A stretch of DNA of 33,508 nt from an uncultured Clostridia bacterium (GCA_947589045.1 CANQBQ010000020.1:1-33508), one strand, 5' to 3'. Numbered from the stretch's first letter, positions 1 to 8,139 are shown. The notes: generated by a model from the sequence alone, not told the origin. A program made the numbers and translations.

Positions 1-90
1 CTTTACGGTGTCGGTGTACCATTTACCGTTCTCAACATCCGTAAAGCTTACTGATTGAGAGCTGGTCACCCCTTTTATGAAAGTTACGAA
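1..90 (-). pseudogene. 5'-truncated SLH-domain gene fragment (continues past the window edge)
   Basis: Read on the minus strand toward position 1, the frame gives ...SSQSVSFTDVENGKWYTD..., the characteristic opening of an S-layer homology (SLH) repeat, and stays open to the window edge. Going upstream it meets a TAA at about 139-141, inside the recombinase terminator, without a convincing start codon. The only GTG has a purine run directly against it, with no spacer. There is no signal peptide, which an SLH protein needs. This is therefore most simply the 3' part of a surface-protein gene whose 5' part has been replaced by the recombinase unit to its right. A start outside the ordinary rules cannot be excluded. 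Confidence 0.5.
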
Positions 91-111
91 AATGATACAA
101 AAAATTTTTTT

Positions 112-144
112 AAAAAACGTCTCCCAAAATTTGGGAGACGTTTA
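112..144 (-). terminator. Intrinsic terminator of the recombinase operon
   Basis: The arms AAACGTCTCCC and GGGAGACGTTT (about 115-125 and 133-143) form an 11-bp stem with an AAAATTT loop. On the minus strand the stem is followed by a long T-rich run. It lies two bases beyond the stop codon of the first recombinase. Confidence 0.85.
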
Positions 145-145
145 A

Positions 146-1738
146 CTATATTTGTATCACCGTGCCGTCCTTAAAAGTGATATTGCGTTCGTCTTTGCCG
201 ATTGTCACAAAGTCAACCGTGGTGCTCCACAACGCCCCGTCAAATTCGGAGATTGGCTCGGCTTGGTCTTTAAGCGTTTTTACGAATATCTTTATTTTTT
301 CTTTTTGAATATTTACTTGCCTGATTATGCGGTCGATTTCGTCGTGTCGGCTTTTTGCCGCTTTGTAACGCTCGGCAAGCTCGTTATAGCGCGTGCGGAA
401 ACCCTCCTGACTTTGAGCCGTGCGGGCGTTTTCTTCGACCATATTCTGCATTTCGTCCGCCAGCGAAGCCGTTTCTTCCCGCAAACTGTCGCGCTCGGCG
501 GTAAGCTCCCCGATGTTTGACGGGGCTTTTTGTGATTTTGCCGCCGCTTCCGCCTTTTCGATTACCTCCCGCTTGACGCTCAACAGTTTGTTAAACGCCT
601 CGACGAACATCATTTTTATTTCGTCCTCGGTCACATAGGGGGAGTGGCAGTTTCGGTCATATTTTTTGTTGTCGTATTTATGGTTACAGCGGTACACGAT
701 TTTGCGGTATTTATCGGTGGAGTGCCAGACCTTGGTGCCGTACCACGCGCCGCAGTCGCCGCATTTGATTTTGGTGGAGAAGATGCTTACGCCGCTGTAA
801 CGCGCTCCGCTCAAATGTTTTCTGCGCTCGATCTCGTCCTGCACTATGTCGAAAATCTGCGGACTTATTATTGCCTCGTGGTTCCCCTCAACGTAGTACT
901 GCGGAACTTCGCCCTCGTTTTTCTTTTTCTTTTTACGCAGGAAATCCACCGTGAAATTTTTTTGAAGGAGCGCGTCGCCCTTGTATTTTTCGTTCGTGAG
1001 CATACGCCTTATCGTCTGCTGGTTCCACACGTCTTTGCCGCACGGAGTTTTAATTCCCATACACGTCAACTCTTTGGCGATGGAGTACGGCGTCATACCG
1101 TCGAGGAAAAGCCTGAAAATCAGCTTGACGATTTTTGCCTGCTCCCGATTTACAACGAACTTGCCCGTCTCCTCGTCCTTGTCCAGACCGAGAAAACGGG
1201 TGTACACAAAGCTGACCTTACCCTCGGCGAACCGTTTTCTCTTGCCCCACGTGATATTTTCCGAAATACTGCGGCTCTCCTCCTGCGCGAGACTTGACAT
1301 AATGGTAATCAAAAGCTCGCCTTTGGCGTCCAGCGTCCAAATGTTCTCTTTCTCGAAATATATCTCTATGCCTTTGTTTTTCAGCTCCCGAACGGTGGTA
1401 AGGCTGTCCACCGTGTTCCTTGCAAATCGGCTTACGCTCTTGGTGATAATCAAGTCGATTTTGCCCGCGAGCGCGTCGGCTATCATCGCGTTAAAGCCCT
1501 TGCGGTTTTTGGTGTCGGTCGCGGAGATACCCTCGTCGGTGTAAACCGAGACAAATTCCCAGTCGTCGCGGCTCTTGATATAATTTGTGTAATAATATAT
1601 CTGCGCCTCGTAGCTGCTTTGCTGTTCTCCGCGGTCACTGCTGACGCGCGCGTACCCCGCGACCCTGCGCTTTTTCTTGCTGCCGAGCGGAGCCTCGGTG
1701 TACGGACTTATGGTAGCCGGAATTTTTTTCACGTTCAT
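146..1738 (-). CDS. Large serine recombinase (530 aa)
   Basis: This is a site-specific DNA recombinase of the large serine integrase/resolvase type, which cuts and rejoins DNA through a serine-DNA intermediate. The N-terminal resolvase domain (about residues 24-165) contains YARVSSD with the predicted nucleophile Ser33, the DEGISATDTKNR segment, and SVSRFARNTVD with the active-site arginines. A recombinase domain follows, then a zinc ribbon with CGDC near residue 325 and two further cysteines, then a Glu/Lys-rich coiled coil (about 395-485) as in integrases that control directionality. Its ATG overlaps the stop of the upstream recombinase (ATGA), so the two are translationally coupled. Such tandem pairs occur on Firmicute integrative elements; no cargo or conjugation gene is visible here. 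The family call is secure, but the substrate sites are unknown. Confidence 0.93.
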   Translation of the reverse strand: MNVKKIPATISPYTEAPLGSKKKRRVAGYARVSSDRGEQQSSYEAQIYYYTNYIKSRDDWEFVSVYTDEGISATDTKNRKGFNAMIADALAGKIDLIITKSVSRFARNTVDSLTTVRELKNKGIEIYFEKENIWTLDAKGELLITIMSSLAQEESRSISENITWGKRKRFAEGKVSFVYTRFLGLDKDEETGKFVVNREQAKIVKLIFRLFLDGMTPYSIAKELTCMGIKTPCGKDVWNQQTIRRMLTNEKYKGDALLQKNFTVDFLRKKKKKNEGEVPQYYVEGNHEAIISPQIFDIVQDEIERRKHLSGARYSGVSIFSTKIKCGDCGAWYGTKVWHSTDKYRKIVYRCNHKYDNKKYDRNCHSPYVTEDEIKMMFVEAFNKLLSVKREVIEKAEAAAKSQKAPSNIGELTAERDSLREETASLADEMQNMVEENARTAQSQEGFRTRYNELAERYKAAKSRHDEIDRIIRQVNIQKEKIKIFVKTLKDQAEPISEFDGALWSTTVDFVTIGKDERNITFKDGTVIQI

Positions 1739-2964
1739 TTTTCTCTCGCCCTCTTTCCCATTCGTGTATAGGGAACGTCAATAACCGTTCCGTCTTTTTT
1801 GATTATCTGCAGGACATCGTTTTCGCCGACGTATATTTTTTCAACTTCATTTTCAAACAGGGATTCGGTGAAGCTGTCCGCGCCCAGCTTTTCAGCTATT
1901 ATATCTTCAAGCTCCCGCTCGTTCAAAATCGCGGTCGGGCATTTGCGCGGCTTTTTCACGCACAGCCACACGTACCTGCGACCGTAGGCTTTGGTTTTGT
2001 AATTGCTCGTCTTAAAAAATCCACCGCAGCAGCCGCATATGATTTTGTCTTTGAAGCAGTGGACGCGCCTGGCGGCGGCGCGCTCGTTCAGAATTTTTTG
2101 CGTCTTGTCAAAAAATTCCTGCGGTATGATAGCCTCGTGAGTGTCTTTGACGAAATAACTCTGCCGCTCGCCCTTGTTAAACACTCGTTTGTGCGACAGA
2201 TAACTGTCAACGTATGTTTTGCCGAGGAGCATATTGCCGGTGTAGTTGACGTTCTGCAAAATATGGGTTATGAGGGTCTGCGTCCACAGGGAATTGCGTG
2301 GCGAGGGTATGCCGTCGGCGTTGAGCTTTTTTGCAATCGCGCAGACCGACATTCGGTTTTCGGTATAATCGTAGAACATCTTTTTCACTATCTCGGCTTT
2401 TTCGGGGACGATATACAGCTTCTTGTTTTCGCACCTGTACCCATAAGGCGCGGAGGCGTTCGTCATAATTCCCTGCGCCGCCGTTTTCGCCTTTGACCAC
2501 CTGATGTTTTCCGAAATACTGCGGCTCTCCTCCTGGGCAAACGCCGCAAGTATGGTAAGCAGAAGTTCTCCGTCGCCGCTTAAGGAATTGATGTTCTCTT
2601 TTTCAAACCGCACCTCAACGCCTATGTCCTTGAGGTGGCGCACCGTTTTGAGCAGGTCCACGGTATTCCTCGCGAAGCGCTGTATTGACTTGGTGAGGAT
2701 AATGTCTATTTCGCCGTTTTCCGCGGCTTCGAGCATACGTTTAAACTCGTTTCTTTTGGACGTTCCCGTGCCCGAAATTCCGAAGTCGGCAAACACGCCG
2801 GCGTATTCCCATTCGGGATTTTGCCGGATTTTTGCGCTGTAATAGCTGACCTGCGTGGCGAGCGAATGGTTCATACTTTCCGAATCCGTTGAAACGCGGG
2901 CGTATGCCGCGACCCTCTTTTTTGCGGTCGCCTCCGCTCTGTCAATCTCTGTGACCTTTCCCAT
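1735..2964 (-). CDS. Large serine recombinase, upstream partner (409 aa)
   Basis: This is a second member of the large serine recombinase family. The resolvase domain carries YARVSTD with predicted nucleophile Ser25, followed by DFGISGTGTSKR and SIQRFARNTVD. A recombinase domain follows, and then a zinc ribbon starting at CGCC. It is about 120 residues shorter than its partner and lacks the long coiled coil after the ribbon. I chose the ATG at 2964 because GGAGG lies 8 bases before it; a TTG at 2985 would lie upstream of that ribosome site. Its stop overlaps the partner's start by four bases. The difference in C-terminal arms suggests the two proteins play unequal roles (for example a heteromeric recombinase, or integrase plus accessory), but this is inference. 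Confidence 0.92.
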   Translation of the reverse strand: MGKVTEIDRAEATAKKRVAAYARVSTDSESMNHSLATQVSYYSAKIRQNPEWEYAGVFADFGISGTGTSKRNEFKRMLEAAENGEIDIILTKSIQRFARNTVDLLKTVRHLKDIGVEVRFEKENINSLSGDGELLLTILAAFAQEESRSISENIRWSKAKTAAQGIMTNASAPYGYRCENKKLYIVPEKAEIVKKMFYDYTENRMSVCAIAKKLNADGIPSPRNSLWTQTLITHILQNVNYTGNMLLGKTYVDSYLSHKRVFNKGERQSYFVKDTHEAIIPQEFFDKTQKILNERAAARRVHCFKDKIICGCCGGFFKTSNYKTKAYGRRYVWLCVKKPRKCPTAILNERELEDIIAEKLGADSFTESLFENEVEKIYVGENDVLQIIKKDGTVIDVPYTRMGKRAREK

Positions 2965-2993
2965 AAAAACCGCCTCCGATACCAATCATTATG

Positions 2994-3080
2994 TCATTTC
3001 GGGAAACAACGATATGTCCGAAAATATGCGTTGAAAACAGGGCGATGTTTCTCAAGGAATTCGTCAATGCAATATCTCAT
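2994..3080 (-). CDS. Possible 28-aa leader ORF upstream of the recombinases
   Basis: An ATG-to-TGA frame of 28 codons (MRYCIDEFLEK...) lies between the promoter and the first recombinase. A GGAGG stands just before the ATG, but the two-base spacing is too short for normal initiation. The peptide matches no family I know. It may be a leader peptide or may be untranslated. Confidence 0.25.
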   Translation of the reverse strand: MRYCIDEFLEKHRPVFNAYFRTYRCFPK

Positions 3081-3163
3081 ATCCTCCGAAACAACGCCCT
3101 TATATGTATTATACCGCACTCAAAAGCGGAAATACGCCGACCCTGAATGTGTGTTTTTACAGC

Positions 3164-3192
3164 ATTATACCGCATTTTTCGATATTTTTCAA
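3164..3192 (-). promoter_or_regulatory. Promoter of the recombinase operon
   Basis: On the minus strand, TTGAAA (3187-3192) and TATAAT (3164-3169) are separated by exactly 17 bases. A second TATAAT in the same GCGGTATAAT context lies 56 bases downstream (3108-3113), but without a good -35. Confidence 0.7.
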
Positions 3193-3193
3193 T

Positions 3194-3238
3194 CGGTTCG
3201 GACGAACCGTAAAGGTTTCGTAACCGAAATGTAAATAT
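3194..3238 (-). promoter_or_regulatory. Operator-like palindrome and upstream box of the recombinase promoter
   Basis: CGGTTCG-GA-CGAACCG (3194-3209) is a perfect 7-bp inverted repeat one base from the -35 element. A 19-base box follows at 3220-3238 that recurs, with one change, upstream of the type I toxin promoter (8446-8464). Both are candidate regulator sites; no regulator is encoded nearby. Confidence 0.4.
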
Positions 3239-3249
3239 AAATTTTCATA

Positions 3250-3417
3250 CTTTTCTTAATGCTAAGAAAAGTACCAAAAGAAGCATTTAGGGGCAAGCCC
3301 CTAAAAACCCCGACGGACGCAAGGCTGTTGCCTAAAGCGTCCGTCAAAACCCACAGGCGGTAAGGCGGTTGCCTTACTTTACTGCTTCCGATTGAGTTTT
3401 TGCCTGAGTGCATCCGC
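3250..3417 (+). repeat. Multi-hairpin intergenic repeat, copy A
   Basis: This is a full copy of a dispersed structured element. Hairpin H1 is CTTTTCTTA/TAAGAAAAG (3250-3271). H2 is TTTAGGGG/CCCCTAAA (3286-3305). H3 is GACGGACGC (3312-3320) with GCGTCCGTC (3337-3345), plus an inner AGGC/GCCT helix. H4 is CGGTAA/TTACTG enclosing GTAAGGC/GCCTTAC. The copy ends in the conserved TGAGTGCATCCGC. The minus-strand open frame through it is a by-product of the repeat, not a gene. Confidence 0.8.
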
Positions 3418-3420
3418 AAA

Positions 3421-3484
3421 GCGCGCCTGCGGCGCGCGTTTTTTATTCCGATTTAGTTCGGTAAAAATCATCGGATTTTTACCG
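3421..3484. repeat. Two hairpins between repeat copies
   Basis: GCGCGC...GCGCGC followed by TTTTTTATT (3421-3446) resembles an intrinsic terminator. TCGGTAAAAATC/GGATTTTTACCGA (3458-3484) is a variant of the CCGACAAAAATC hairpin that recurs at 8584, 12184, 15162 and 15492. Confidence 0.5.
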
Positions 3485-3490
3485 ACAACA

Positions 3491-3587
3491 CGGGGGTTTT
3501 CAAGGGGTTGTCCCCTTGAACGCGCCTTTTGGTACTTTTCCCCGCGTGGGGAAAAGTACATAATCCCGCCCGCGTGGAACGCGGGCG
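3491..3587 (-). repeat. Multi-hairpin intergenic repeat, truncated inverted copy E
   Basis: Read on the minus strand, this copy has a GC hairpin CGCCCGCGT/ACGCGGGCG (3567-3587), then H1 as GTACTTTTCCCC/GGGGAAAAGTAC, then H2 as TTCAAGGGG/CCCCTTGAA. H3 and H4 are missing. It faces copy A, so the two form an imperfect inverted pair. Confidence 0.7.
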
Positions 3588-3614
3588 TTGCGGGCGGCAG
3601 CGCAAAAAATAATT

Positions 3615-3709
3615 TTGGACTTTTTTCAAATACTGTGATACAATACTCTTGCTAAAGAGTCGGGGAAAACCGACAATTCTTTTCGCGGTTTTCTTATAAA
3701 GAAAACCGC
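3615..3709 (+). promoter_or_regulatory. Promoter and leader hairpin of the hexosaminidase gene
   Basis: TTGGAC (3615-3620) and TACAAT (3639-3644) are separated by 18 bases. The leader contains a 9-bp hairpin GCGGTTTTC/GAAAACCGC (3685-3709) without a T run, ending six bases before the AGGAGG at 3715. It may protect the mRNA 5' end or influence translation. Confidence 0.65.
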
Positions 3710-3726
3710 ACAATAGGAGGTATTTT

Positions 3727-4905
3727 ATGAAGAAGTTTAAACTTTTTGTTATTCTTTCAGCCACACTGATTGCCGCGCTCCTTGCGGGCGGCTGTGCGCA
3801 AACGGACGAGCCTGTGCCGACCGAGAGCGCGCGGACGACCGAAAAGGTTTTGACATACGAGGACAGAGCTGAGGAAATTTTAAGCTCCCTCACGCTCAGG
3901 CAAAAGGTGGGACAGCTCTTTATAATACGTCCCGACGCGCTCGAAACGTCCGAAATCTCGGACGGCGTGACCGAGCTTTCGGACGGTATGGCGGATATGC
4001 TTGAAAAATACCCCGTCGGAGGGGTCGCTATGTTCGGAAAAAACATAACCTCTCCCGAGCAGATCACGTCATTTAACAAGGCTCTGCAGGACGCGAGCGA
4101 AATTCCGCTCATAGTTTCGGTAGACGAGGAGGGCGGATTGGTGGCAAGGCTCGCCAACAGTCCCGCCTTCGACCTGCCGGTGTTTGAAAGCGCCGGTTCG
4201 ATAGGCGCGGAGGGGGACGTCGACGCGGTTTTCTCAATGGGTGAGGAAATCGGCGGCTATCTTAAAAAGTACGGCTTCAATATGGATTTTGCGCCCGTTG
4301 CGGACGTCAACACCAACCCCGAAAATCCTGTAATAGGCACCCGCGCATTTTCGCCCAAGGCAGACGTTGCCGCGGAAATGGCGGCGGCTATGGCGGACGG
4401 TCTCAGAAGCACGGGCATTACGCCTGTGTTCAAGCATTTCCCGGGTCACGGCGACACCGCCGAGGACAGCCACCTCGGTATTGCTGTCAGCCATAAAACA
4501 AAGTCGGAAATGGAGCAGTGCGAATGGCTGCCGTTTGAAGAAGCGGTTGAGGGCGACTGCATTATGGTAGGACATATCGCGGTACCCGAAGTCACGGGCG
4601 ACAGCACTCCGTCCACGATGTCTTATGAGGTCGTGACCGAAATTTTGAAAAATCAGCTCGACTTTTCCGGACTTATAATAACCGACTCTCTCGAGATGAA
4701 AGCCGTGACCGACAGCTACGGTGCGGGCGGTGCGGCAAAGACGGCGTTCCTCGCGGGGTGCGACATTTTGCTTATGCCCGAAAATCTCGAAGAAGCGTTT
4801 GACGCAGTTATGAGCGCCGTTGAGGACGGCGAAATCAGCGAAGAAAGGCTGGACGACAGCGTAAGGCGCATACTTATACAAAAGCTCAAATATATAAACG
4901 ATTAA
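3727..4905 (+). CDS. nagZ: Family GH3 beta-N-acetylhexosaminidase, lipoprotein
   Basis: This enzyme releases terminal N-acetylglucosamine from peptidoglycan fragments during cell-wall turnover and recycling. The 392-aa protein starts with a lipoprotein signal peptide ending in AGGC (Cys23), so it should be anchored outside the cytoplasmic membrane, as Bacillus NagZ is. The GH3 barrel carries the NagZ signature KHFPGHGDT (residues 236-244), in which His241 and the following Asp form the acid/base pair. The predicted nucleophile is Asp320 in IITDSLEM. It is a single-domain form without the C-terminal GH3 domain of beta-glucosidases. It has its own promoter and an AGGAGG 6 bases from the ATG. 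The next gene has its own promoter, so this is likely monocistronic. Confidence 0.92.
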   Translation: MKKFKLFVILSATLIAALLAGGCAQTDEPVPTESARTTEKVLTYEDRAEEILSSLTLRQKVGQLFIIRPDALETSEISDGVTELSDGMADMLEKYPVGGVAMFGKNITSPEQITSFNKALQDASEIPLIVSVDEEGGLVARLANSPAFDLPVFESAGSIGAEGDVDAVFSMGEEIGGYLKKYGFNMDFAPVADVNTNPENPVIGTRAFSPKADVAAEMAAAMADGLRSTGITPVFKHFPGHGDTAEDSHLGIAVSHKTKSEMEQCEWLPFEEAVEGDCIMVGHIAVPEVTGDSTPSTMSYEVVTEILKNQLDFSGLIITDSLEMKAVTDSYGAGGAAKTAFLAGCDILLMPENLEEAFDAVMSAVEDGEISEERLDDSVRRILIQKLKYIND

Positions 4906-4950
4906 ACGAAGCTTTGACGGTATTTTGAAAATTATACCTGACAAAATATG

Positions 4951-4979
4951 TTGAAATCATACGGGAATTATGATATGAT
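4951..4979 (+). promoter_or_regulatory. Promoter of the subtilase gene
   Basis: TTGAAA (4951-4956) and TATGAT (4974-4979) with a 17-base spacer stand about 50 bases before the start codon. Confidence 0.75.
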
Positions 4980-5029
4980 TATTCTGTGGAATATCGCGTT
5001 AAAACAACATAAAGCGATGGTATTTTGTT

Positions 5030-6865
5030 ATGAAAAAGCCTTTTAAGTATCTACTTGTTTTTATACTTGCCCTCGCCCTGCCGACGCTTGACGCGGCGGC
5101 TTATTCCTCCGCGCGCCAAAGCGGCGTGATATACGCGGAGGACATCGACTCTTTTGCGGCGGCGGTCGGCAAGCTGTTTGAAGAAAATTACTCGGACGAC
5201 TACTTCTCGGTAATTTCAATCGCGGACGGCGGCACTGCCGCTGACAGAGACGGCGAAATCATACCGCTCGGCGGCGAAGCGCGTATAGAGGACGGCAACC
5301 TGCTTCTCCCCGACGGCGCTGCGGAAAAAATCACGGGCGGCGGCTCTGTAAGTCTGTTCTCGGCATTTGACGGCGGCGGTAGCGGCGATAATGAAGTTTT
5401 AACCCAAAGCGACCCGTATCTTGAGGTGACGGTCAAAGACGGCTGTGCGAACATAACCCGCCCCTATCAGACTATGCGCCTTATCGTGAAATCGAAAAAT
5501 CTGAATGAGACATTCGGCGCGGAAACCGTGATAAAAGGCGCGAATGATATTTATATATTGCAGTATTCGAGCGAGGAAGAGGCTCGCTCCGCCTGCGAGC
5601 TGCTCAACGGTTTGAACGGCGTGGAATACGCGGAGCCCGACCTTTACATAGCGCCCGAGAGCGTTTCGGACGCGGTGCCTTACGAGGAGGAGCAGACGCA
5701 CAACTCGTGGGGCGCGGCAATAATCGAGAGCGATGTTTTTTGCGACTATTTGATTGACACATTCGGCGGCGAGGACTGTCTGCCCGAGGTTACAGCCGCG
5801 GTCGTGGACACGGGAATAGATTATAACCACGCATTTTTCGAGGGCAGGATTTCGGATAAGGGGAAGGATTTGTGCGGCGGCGAAAGCCCGCAGGACACCC
5901 AAAAGCACGGCAGTCACGTCTCGGGAATAATCGTCGATTTAACGCCCTCAAACGTGAAAATACTTCCGGTGCGCGTGCTGACCGCCAGCAAGGGCGGCTC
6001 TGTTGCGGTTCTGGCGGCGGGAATAGATTACGCGGTGGAATGTAAGGCGGATGTCATAAATCTCAGCCTGGGAACGAGCGGAACTTCAAAAACCCTTGAC
6101 GATGCCGTAAAGCAGGCGTATGCGGCGGGTATTCCGTGCGTCGCGGCGGCGGGAAATTCGTCCATAGACGTGTCGAGTTACTCACCCGCGAATGTTGAGG
6201 AGGCTTTTGCAATCTCAGCCACCAAAGCAAACGACGAATTTGCGGTCAAGTTCACCAACGCGTCCGTCGGCTCCAACTTCGGAGCGGGTATAGACTTCTC
6301 CGCGCCGGGCGACAGAATACGCAGCGTTTTTCTGAATAACTCATTTGGTTATCTGAGCGGCACGTCGCAGGCGGCGCCGCATGTCAGCGCGGCGATAGCG
6401 CTTCTGAAATCGGCGGATAAGTCGCTGAGCATTGATGAGGTGTACGATATATTGGCAAAATCCGCGGCAGACCTCGGCGACGCGGGCAGGGACATATATT
6501 ACGGCAACGGGCGAATTTCGCTTTCGTCCGCGCCGGGCCTGTTGTCCGCCGAGAGCCCGTTGTTTCCCGAAATCGTAAAAACGAGCGAGCTGTCGCTTGA
6601 GGGCAACGTGGTTTCGGTGAGCTTCCAAAATCTTTCCGATCGGAAAAAAGACTTCTCGGTGATATTCTGTGCGTACGGCGAGGATGAAGACCTTACGCAA
6701 AGCCGCGTTTTCAATCCGGAGCTTGCGGGCGGAGAGCAGCGAGATATAACGGCGGAGTTTAAAGAGGCTCCGTATGCGGTAAAGATGTTTTTGTGGGAGA
6801 GCTTAGATAGCATAAAACCGCTCGCTCCATCTCAAACGGTTTTAAATCGGCAGGCAGGCGCATAA
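5030..6865 (+). CDS. Secreted subtilisin-like serine protease (S8, 611 aa)
   Basis: This is an exported endopeptidase. A signal peptide (about residues 1-24, ending DAAA) is followed by an unusual acidic N-terminal region. A propeptide-like segment (about 140-205) ends in LNGVEYAEPDLYI, typical of inhibitor I9 prodomains. The catalytic triad is visible: Asp260 in VVDTGID, His293 in KHGSHVSG and Ser446 in SGTSQAAPH. The oxyanion Asn376 sits in AAAGNSS. A beta-rich domain of about 110 residues follows the protease core. No cell-wall anchor is seen. The ribosome site before ATG 5030 is weak, but the signal peptide supports this start. Its substrate is unknown; its position before sporulation-associated genes is suggestive only. 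Confidence 0.93.
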   Translation: MKKPFKYLLVFILALALPTLDAAAYSSARQSGVIYAEDIDSFAAAVGKLFEENYSDDYFSVISIADGGTAADRDGEIIPLGGEARIEDGNLLLPDGAAEKITGGGSVSLFSAFDGGGSGDNEVLTQSDPYLEVTVKDGCANITRPYQTMRLIVKSKNLNETFGAETVIKGANDIYILQYSSEEEARSACELLNGLNGVEYAEPDLYIAPESVSDAVPYEEEQTHNSWGAAIIESDVFCDYLIDTFGGEDCLPEVTAAVVDTGIDYNHAFFEGRISDKGKDLCGGESPQDTQKHGSHVSGIIVDLTPSNVKILPVRVLTASKGGSVAVLAAGIDYAVECKADVINLSLGTSGTSKTLDDAVKQAYAAGIPCVAAAGNSSIDVSSYSPANVEEAFAISATKANDEFAVKFTNASVGSNFGAGIDFSAPGDRIRSVFLNNSFGYLSGTSQAAPHVSAAIALLKSADKSLSIDEVYDILAKSAADLGDAGRDIYYGNGRISLSSAPGLLSAESPLFPEIVKTSELSLEGNVVSVSFQNLSDRKKDFSVIFCAYGEDEDLTQSRVFNPELAGGEQRDITAEFKEAPYAVKMFLWESLDSIKPLAPSQTVLNRQAGA

Positions 6866-6885
6866 AAATTACCGAGGTGATTTTT

Positions 6886-7119
6886 ATGGTATGCAGTATA
6901 AATTCCATTAAGGAAAAAGAGGTAATAAACGTCAGAGACGGCGCACGGCTCGGCTTTGTGGGCGACGTCGAAGTCGATTTGGAGAACGGAAGGCTTATCT
7001 CGGTGATAATCCCCGGAGCGTATAAGCTGGCGGGTCTTTTCGGACGCGAGCAGGACGTTGTTATAAAATGGGAGGACATAAAGAAAATCGGCGACGACTT
7101 GATAATAGTCGAGATGTAG
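6886..7119 (+). CDS. YlmC/YmxH family PRC-barrel sporulation protein (77 aa)
   Basis: This is a small single-domain protein of the YlmC/YmxH family, whose members are associated with sporulation in Bacilli and Clostridia; their molecular role is not well defined. The PRC-barrel-like strand pattern is visible: INVRDGARLGFVGDVEVD, GRLISVIIPG, and the FGREQDVVIKWEDIKKIG ending typical of the family. A GAGG ribosome site precedes ATG 6886; the GTG at 6877 lies within that site and is unlikely to be used. It starts 20 bases after the subtilase stop, so it is probably co-transcribed with that gene. In many Clostridia this gene lies next to nrdR, as here. Confidence 0.88.
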   Translation: MVCSINSIKEKEVINVRDGARLGFVGDVEVDLENGRLISVIIPGAYKLAGLFGREQDVVIKWEDIKKIGDDLIIVEM

Positions 7120-7128
7120 CCGTAAATA

Positions 7129-7157
7129 TTGACAACATTTTTTTAATATTGTAAAAT
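7129..7157 (+). promoter_or_regulatory. Promoter of nrdR
   Basis: TTGACA (7129-7134) and TAAAAT (7152-7157) with a 17-base spacer. I see no clear NrdR box pair around it. Confidence 0.75.
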
Positions 7158-7194
7158 GGAATTACGAAGGAGAGCCTGAAAAGGAGAGATTGAA

Positions 7195-7656
7195 TTGAAG
7201 TGTATTTACTGCGGGTATCCCGAAAGTAAGGTTATAGACTCACGCTCCGGCGAGGACGGCACGACCATACGCCGCCGCCGCGAGTGCCTTAAATGCGCGA
7301 AGCGTTTTACCACATACGAAAAGGTTGAGAGCGTTCCTCTGATTGTTATAAAAAAGGACGGTTCCCGTCAGCCTTTTCGCCGTGAGAAAATCATAAACGG
7401 TTTGGTTCGCGCCTGCGAGAAACGCCCTGTTTCGCTGAAGCAAATCGAAGACCTGACCAACGAAATAGAGAGTAAATTTTATAATTCTTTCGCGCGCGAA
7501 ATACCGTCCGAAAAAATAGGCGAGCTGGTTATGGAAAAGCTCAAATCTCTGGATGAGGTGGCGTATGTGCGTTTTGCCTCGGTATACAGGCAGTTCAAGG
7601 ACGTCAACACGTTTATCAAGGAGATTGAAAAGCTTATCAACGACTCGAAAAAATAA
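7195..7656 (+). CDS. nrdR: Transcriptional repressor NrdR
   Basis: NrdR represses ribonucleotide reductase genes in response to nucleotide levels. The 153-aa length is normal. The N-terminal zinc ribbon has Cys3-x2-Cys6 and Cys31-x2-Cys34, followed by the basic RRRRECLKC and RFTTYE segments. An ATP-cone domain occupies about residues 48-138 ([16 protein letters not shown]). The start codon is TTG, chosen because the family begins MKC and AAGGAGA lies upstream at normal distance. It has its own promoter and probably drives the small Cys-rich gene 46 bases downstream. No reductase gene is in the window. Confidence 0.97.
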   Translation: MKCIYCGYPESKVIDSRSGEDGTTIRRRRECLKCAKRFTTYEKVESVPLIVIKKDGSRQPFRREKIINGLVRACEKRPVSLKQIEDLTNEIESKFYNSFAREIPSEKIGELVMEKLKSLDEVAYVRFASVYRQFKDVNTFIKEIEKLINDSKK

Positions 7657-7702
7657 CGCGACGGTATTTACGGAGCGAAAATTACGGAAAGGGGAGTTTT
7701 TT

Positions 7703-7933
7703 ATGGCGGGATTGGATCTTGGCATTGAACACGATGTCGCCGAAAACTGCGCGAGCTGCCGATTTGCAAAACAGGTGGTGCTGACCGGCGATTATATGTG
7801 CGAGAAACGCGGGCTTGTTAAGCCTGATTTTGTGTGCAAAAAATACTCCTATAACGTATTTTTGAAACATCCGCCCCGCCGCCGCGGCATCGACACTTCA
7901 AAATATTCACCGGACGATTTTTCCATAGAATAA
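7703..7933 (+). CDS. Small four-cysteine protein, function unknown (76 aa)
   Basis: An ATG at 7703 follows AAAGGGGAG at good spacing and begins MAGLDLGIEHD. The frame is open further upstream, but that part overlaps nrdR and lacks a ribosome site. The protein holds CASC near residue 17 and two more cysteines (MCEKRG, FVCKKY), a pattern suggesting one bound metal ion, and ends in a basic then acidic tail. I do not recognise the family. Its spacing after nrdR suggests one transcript. It is soluble, with no membrane segment. Confidence 0.75.
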   Translation: MAGLDLGIEHDVAENCASCRFAKQVVLTGDYMCEKRGLVKPDFVCKKYSYNVFLKHPPRRRGIDTSKYSPDDFSIE

Positions 7934-7939
7934 GCTACG

Positions 7940-8112
7940 TTCTTTTCTCCCCGCAGAGAAAAGAACCAAAAGGATGCGTTCAAGGGGACACCCCTTGAAA
8001 AACCCCGACGGACGCAAGCCTGATGGCTAAAGCGTCCGTCAAAACCCACAGGCGGTAAAGTTGAAGCCTAACTTTCCCGTTTCTATTTGAGTTTTTGCGT
8101 GAGTGCATCCGC
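7940..8112 (+). repeat. Multi-hairpin intergenic repeat, copy B
   Basis: This is a full copy. H1 is TTCTTTTCT/AGAAAAGAA (7940-7965). H2 is TTCAAGGGG/CCCCTTGAA (7979-7999). H3 is GACGGACGC/GCGTCCGTC (8007-8040) with an inner AGCC/GGCT helix, where copy A has AGGC/GCCT. H4 is rebuilt around AAAGTT/AACTTT. The copy ends GAGTGCATCCGC. It starts six bases after the stop of the four-cysteine gene and may serve as its transcript end. Confidence 0.8.
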
Positions 8113-8139
8113 TATGTATTTTATTTTTATAACAAACCG

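Noticed and set aside
3189-3419. Minus-strand frame through repeat copy A, similar to frames at 7849-8049, 12001-12192 and 15308-15502 (GFSRGxPLNASF-type peptides)
   Set aside because: The similarity follows from the shared repeat DNA. The frames start at different places, lack ribosome sites and promoters, and the DNA is conserved as hairpins rather than as codons.
3250-3590. CRISPR array in the repeat-rich gaps
   Set aside because: The repeats are long, hairpin-bearing, irregularly spaced and dispersed over 12 kb. There are no short regular spacers and no cas genes.
4234-4944. Long antisense frames under the hexosaminidase, subtilase, valS, metK and SLH genes
   Set aside because: They are shadows: strong codon bias of the sense gene keeps the opposite frames open. 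None has a start signal or a recognisable domain.
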